A stretch of 64,000 nucleotides of DNA, taken from the NCBI GenBank assembly GCA_934444645.1, contig CAKSCV010000010.1, positions 1 through 64,000 on the forward strand. Direction: 5' to 3'. Under the pieces are notes generated by a model. It was not told the origin of the DNA, searched no databases, and saw nothing but the letters and a program-made list of their open reading frames with translations. The translations under genes were made by a program, and so were the position numbers. The stretch's first letter is position 1; every line of letters starts with the position of its first letter. Source of the DNA: an uncultured Eubacteriales bacterium. GTDB taxonomy: Bacteria > Bacillota > Clostridia > Oscillospirales > CAG-382. Of the stretch, positions 60,384-64,000 are shown in pieces.

Positions 60384-63300
60384 GTGAGCACAGAACAGTT
60401 CAAACATTATCGAAATGAAAAAGAAACGGTAAAAACACTTTTGAGAGACTACCCGGCGCACGGAAAAATCAGTGCAAAAAGTCTTAAACACCTTTTACGC
60501 GAAAGCAAAAGCTTGTTTTTTCAAGCAAAGCGTGCTGCCGACACGTTGGACTTTTCCGGCAAACCTCTGCCGAAGGGCTACGAATGGGTTGCCGATAACG
60601 CGTATGTCTTAACGGAAAAGTTTGCGATGCTGCCGGCGGAATTTAATTTTCATAAGAATTTACAGTGCGAAATTCAAACCGTTGATCCGTTGCCGCGGTA
60701 TTATTTGGTTTTTTTGAAGTATACGGAGTTTTTGGAGCGGAACGGCTTTGTTTTTGATGATACCGCACTTGATGCCTTTTTTTCGGCACTTTTTTCTGAC
60801 GAAACGGATTGTCCTTGCTATAAGGATTTGTATAGCTTTCCTCTTTTATTCAAGTCAGCGGTCGTATGCCGGATTGCCACCGTTTGCCGCAATCTCACTG
60901 CGGACAATCTCTCGCAGGAAAAGGCAGGAGAAAAGCTTTGCTTTTATTTTTCCGTTTTGCGAAAGCTGGATGATTATTCATTTGAAAAAAGCTTTTCATA
61001 CAGTGAGACCGAACGCTATTTAGCGGCGGATCCATCCGGGTTTTATCCGAAAATGACCGATTCGACCAAGCACCGCTATCGAAAGCAAGTGATGACGTTT
61101 GCCGCAAAGGCCGGTATATCGGAATCCGCTTTTGTGCGAAGCCTTTATGAAAAAGCGCGTAACGGCGAAAATGAGCGAATGTGCCACATCGGCGCGTATT
61201 TGTTCCGGCCCGAAAGCCGTCGGTATGGCTATGGATATTTTACGCTGCTTGGTTTGTTTACGCTCGGTATCACGATGGGTCTTTGCCGGTACAGCCTTTG
61301 GGCGATATTCCTTCTGTTTCCGGTGTGGGAGGTCGTGAAAACAATTTTAGACCGCGTCTTTGCGCGTTGTATGCCGGTAAATGAGCTGCCGCGCTTGCAA
61401 ATCGATGAGCTTTCGGATTGCGAAGGTGTTTTGACAGTCATAACAACGCTTCTTATCGGTGAAAAAAACGATGAGGCACATTTTCGCCGGTTGGAAAACG
61501 CGTATCTTTCCTGCGGCATGAAAAACACCTGCTTTGCCATTCTCGGTGATTATGGCGATGCGGCGCACGAGAGCACCGCGGCGGATGAACGAATTTTAGC
61601 GTTTGCTGCCGAACGAATCCTGGCATTAAACGAAAAATACGGAAAACATTTTTATTTGTTTCTTCGTCCGCGGTCCTATTGCCGTACGCAAAAAGCCTTT
61701 ATCGGCTATGAACGCAAGCGCGGCGCAGTCATGCAGCTTGTGCATTTTTTGAAAACGGGCGAAAATGCATTTTTGCCGAACGCGGCGGCGATGCCGTATG
61801 AAACAGCACAAAATATCCGTTTTGTCATAACGTTGGATGCCGACACCAATCTGCCGTTAGATGCGGTAAAAGACTTGGTCGGCACCATGCTGCATCCCTT
61901 AAACCGCCCGGTGATCGATCGAGAAAGACACTGTGTGACGCAGGGCTACGGCATCTTGCAGCCGCGTGTTGCGCCGGAGCTTGCGGCTGCACAAAAGACA
62001 CCGTTTTCGCGCATCATGTGTGGCGTCGGAGGCATGGAAATCTATTCGTTTGCCGGCTATGACTTTTATCAATCGTTGTTTGAAAATGCCAATTTCTGCG
62101 GCAAGGGCATTTTGGACGTAAACGCCTTTGAAGAAACGATCAACCGGCCGTCGGTTTCATTTGCCGAAGACAGTGTGTTGAGCCACGATATTCTGGAAGG
62201 CGAACGTCTGCGAACGGCTCTTGTCAGCATTCCGACCGTGACGGACGGCTTTCCGAAAAATCTGTTATCTTATTTCCGTCGTCATCACCGTTGGGTGCGC
62301 GGCGATGTGCAGAATCTTGTGTATCTGCGCAAGACGTTTCGCAACAGTCTCGGACAAGAGGTAAAAAATCCGTTTTCGCGTTTGACGAAATTCAAGCTGT
62401 TCGATAATGTCCGCCGGGAAAGCGTTCCGATTTTCACTCTTGCGGTCCTTCTTGTTTGCGGAACTTTGGAGCATAGGACAGCACTTTTGCTAAGCTTCTT
62501 TTCGCTTTTATATCTGTTATTGCCGGTGTTTGCCGATGCAATACGTCTGATTCGCACATGGAGCTTTTCGTGTGCGGCGCGTCGTTTTTTCTCCAAAGGC
62601 GTTTATGCCGGAATATGGCAGAGCTTTTTACGGTTTCTGTTAGGCATTTCGGCACTTCCGAAAAATGCATTTGTAACACTTGATGCCATGCTTCGTGCGT
62701 TTTGGCGCATGACGGTGTCGCGCAAGAATATGCTCGAATGGGTCACTGCGGCACAGAGCGACGCACAAAGCGATAACGGGCTTCTTTCCTATGTGCAAAA
62801 AAACCTTACCGGAGCGGCACTCGGCGTACTGTTGTTTGTGTTTGCACCCTGCGGCGGCTTGAAGGTGATCGGTCTTATGTGGTTTTTCTTCCCGGCAACC
62901 GCATACTTTTGCGGCAGGGAGACGCGACCGCCGGAGCGGAAAGCACTTTCCGAAAAGCAAAAAAACACCTTACGCTCCTATGCCGCAGACTTATGGAATA
63001 TGTATGTGAACACGGTCACGCCCGAGGATCATTTTCTTCCGCCGGATAATCTGCAGTTAGAGCCGGTTCTTAAAATTGCCCATCGTACCTCGCCGACCAA
63101 CATCGGACTTTATCTTGCAAGCGTGCTTGCAGCGCGCGATTTCGGATTCATCGATTCGGGCGAGCTGTATCGCCGGTTAAGCGAAACGCTGGCAAGCATT
63201 GAACAAATGGAAAAATACCATGGGCATTTGTTCAATTGGTATCACACGCAGACGCTTGCGGTTCTTGAAGACCGCTATGTTTCTGCGGTGGATTCGGGTA

Positions 63301-64000
63301 ATTTTCTTGCATGCCTTATCGTTGTTGCCGAAGGCATAAAAAACTATGTCGCAGAAGAAGTAAGGCTGTTGGACATCGTGACGCGAACAAAAAAACTGAT
63401 CTGTGCAACCGATTTGAAGGTGATCTATAATTCCGACCGCAAGTTGTTTGTTTTGGGCTTAACGTTTGATGCGGACGGACAAGCATCACAAACGAGCTAT
63501 GCCTTCGATATGCTCATGAGCGAAGCAAGAACCCTCAGCTATATCGCTGCGGCAAGACGTGCTGTTCCGTCACAGCATTGGGCGGCACTCGCCCGGCCGC
63601 TTATCGGCTGCGGCGACCGTGTGGGCGTTGCCTCTTGGACGGGAACAGCGTTTGAATATTTTATGCCTTCGCTGTTTCTTCCGACCGTTCGTTCCTCTTT
63701 ACAGTATGAGGCATTGCGATTTGCTTTTTATGCACAGCGCAGCCGCTTTGCCGTGCTTGAAAACGGACAGAAGGCATGGGGAATTTCCGAAAGCGGTTAT
63801 TATGTGTTTGACAGCGGCAAAAACTACGGCTATCGCGCCTTCGGTATCCCGATGCTCGGTTATAAACGCGGTTTGGAAAAAGATTTGGTTATTGCTCCCT
63901 ATGCGGCATTTTTAATGTTGACCATGAACACAGCACTGCCGCTTGACGATTTGGCACACATAAAAAATGGCGGTGTGTACGGCAAGTACGGTTTTTATGA
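60384..64000 (+). CDS. Cyclic beta-1,2-glucan synthase, NdvB type (3' truncated)
   Basis: The frame is open from GTG 60384 (GAGG 9 bases upstream) to the window end, 1205 codons of a protein usually near 2800 residues. The N-terminal part has GYEWVADNAYVLTEKF, typical of this family. A GT84 glycosyltransferase domain (about residues 480-640) shows FVITLDADTNLPLDAVKDLVG, FCGKGILDVNAFEE, VLSHDILEGERLRT and RHHRWVRGDVQN. Membrane segments lie around 285-330, 690-720 and 810-850. The glucoamylase-type domain with YHGHLFNWYHTQTLAVLEDRYVSAVDSGN follows. The enzyme makes and cyclises beta-1,2-glucan at the inner membrane. Phosphorylase-like GH94 parts must lie outside the window. Confidence 0.93.
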   Translation, partial: MSTEQFKHYRNEKETVKTLLRDYPAHGKISAKSLKHLLRESKSLFFQAKRAADTLDFSGKPLPKGYEWVADNAYVLTEKFAMLPAEFNFHKNLQCEIQTVDPLPRYYLVFLKYTEFLERNGFVFDDTALDAFFSALFSDETDCPCYKDLYSFPLLFKSAVVCRIATVCRNLTADNLSQEKAGEKLCFYFSVLRKLDDYSFEKSFSYSETERYLAADPSGFYPKMTDSTKHRYRKQVMTFAAKAGISESAFVRSLYEKARNGENERMCHIGAYLFRPESRRYGYGYFTLLGLFTLGITMGLCRYSLWAIFLLFPVWEVVKTILDRVFARCMPVNELPRLQIDELSDCEGVLTVITTLLIGEKNDEAHFRRLENAYLSCGMKNTCFAILGDYGDAAHESTAADERILAFAAERILALNEKYGKHFYLFLRPRSYCRTQKAFIGYERKRGAVMQLVHFLKTGENAFLPNAAAMPYETAQNIRFVITLDADTNLPLDAVKDLVGTMLHPLNRPVIDRERHCVTQGYGILQPRVAPELAAAQKTPFSRIMCGVGGMEIYSFAGYDFYQSLFENANFCGKGILDVNAFEETINRPSVSFAEDSVLSHDILEGERLRTALVSIPTVTDGFPKNLLSYFRRHHRWVRGDVQNLVYLRKTFRNSLGQEVKNPFSRLTKFKLFDNVRRESVPIFTLAVLLVCGTLEHRTALLLSFFSLLYLLLPVFADAIRLIRTWSFSCAARRFFSKGVYAGIWQSFLRFLLGISALPKNAFVTLDAMLRAFWRMTVSRKNMLEWVTAAQSDAQSDNGLLSYVQKNLTGAALGVLLFVFAPCGGLKVIGLMWFFFPATAYFCGRETRPPERKALSEKQKNTLRSYAADLWNMYVNTVTPEDHFLPPDNLQLEPVLKIAHRTSPTNIGLYLASVLAARDFGFIDSGELYRRLSETLASIEQMEKYHGHLFNWYHTQTLAVLEDRYVSAVDSGNFLACLIVVAEGIKNYVAEEVRLLDIVTRTKKLICATDLKVIYNSDRKLFVLGLTFDADGQASQTSYAFDMLMSEARTLSYIAAARRAVPSQHWAALARPLIGCGDRVGVASWTGTAFEYFMPSLFLPTVRSSLQYEALRFAFYAQRSRFAVLENGQKAWGISESGYYVFDSGKNYGYRAFGIPMLGYKRGLEKDLVIAPYAAFLMLTMNTALPLDDLAHIKNGGVYGKYGFY

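Overview
The window looks like chromosomal DNA of an anaerobic low-to-mid-GC Firmicute of class Clostridia (Oscillospirales-like). This is an inference from several features: a CIRCE/HrcA-controlled hrcA-grpE-dnaK-dnaJ cluster, a tig-clpP-clpX cluster, a nusB-xseA-xseB-ispA cluster, strong AGGAGG-type ribosome binding sites, sigma-A promoters (TTGACA/TATAAT), a stand-alone Spo0A-type DNA-binding domain, and oxygen defence by flavodiiron protein, reverse rubrerythrin and rubredoxin. No phage, insertion sequence, CRISPR array or rRNA was seen. One tRNA (Leu, CAA) is present. No gene-free stretch exceeds about 270 bases. Both window ends cut through genes.

Layout. 1-3534: 3' part of a GH99/WbsX-like glycan-active protein with a copper-amine-oxidase-like stalk domain. 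3601-5448: flavodiiron protein fused to flavin reductase and rubredoxin. 5684-7285: small PII-like protein followed by a CPA2-type cation/proton antiporter. 7337-9861: HAD-IB phosphatase and dxs. 10030-14960: heat-shock operon with CIRCE. 15005-16870: ABC exporter half-transporter. 17136-21432: operon matching Bacillus ydjG-ydjH-ydjI (zinc ribbon, TPM, SPFH) without an adjacent pspA, followed by gpsA; its first gene appears to start at CTG. 21638-25743: tig, clpP, clpX and a Spo0A-C-domain protein. 25909-30037: yajC, a membrane-bound bactofilin-like protein and an ABC-2 transporter pair. 30098-39427: a YitT protein, a 1940-residue secreted FG-GAP/fibronectin-III protein and a MalT-like LuxR regulator.

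39518-44135 (minus): tRNA-Leu, then, in transcription order, nusB, a TsaD-like M22 protein, xseA, xseB, ispA and a divergent-PAP2 protein. 44379-48012 (plus): AMP-dependent acyl synthetase, acyl carrier protein and apolipoprotein N-acyltransferase in one compact operon. 48068-57094 (minus): a carbohydrate-catabolism region with an FAD oxidoreductase, DMT transporter, GH36 alpha-galactosidase, TIM-barrel isomerase, PocR/AraC regulator and a second GH99-like protein, with candidate operators. 57288-58847: SLH-domain surface protein. 59021-60172 (minus): perR, reverse rubrerythrin and a small rubredoxin under a Per-box promoter. 60384-64000: N-terminal 1205 codons of a cyclic beta-1,2-glucan synthase (NdvB-type).

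The most interesting points are the acyl-synthetase/ACP/Lnt operon, the PII-like/antiporter pair, the ydjGHI-like module with a CTG start, the two GH99-like proteins with stalk domains and a perfect 25-bp operator, the tandem AraC-type half-sites, the short rubredoxin with a CPCG knuckle, and the giant secreted protein. All assignments come from reading motifs by eye; no database search was run.
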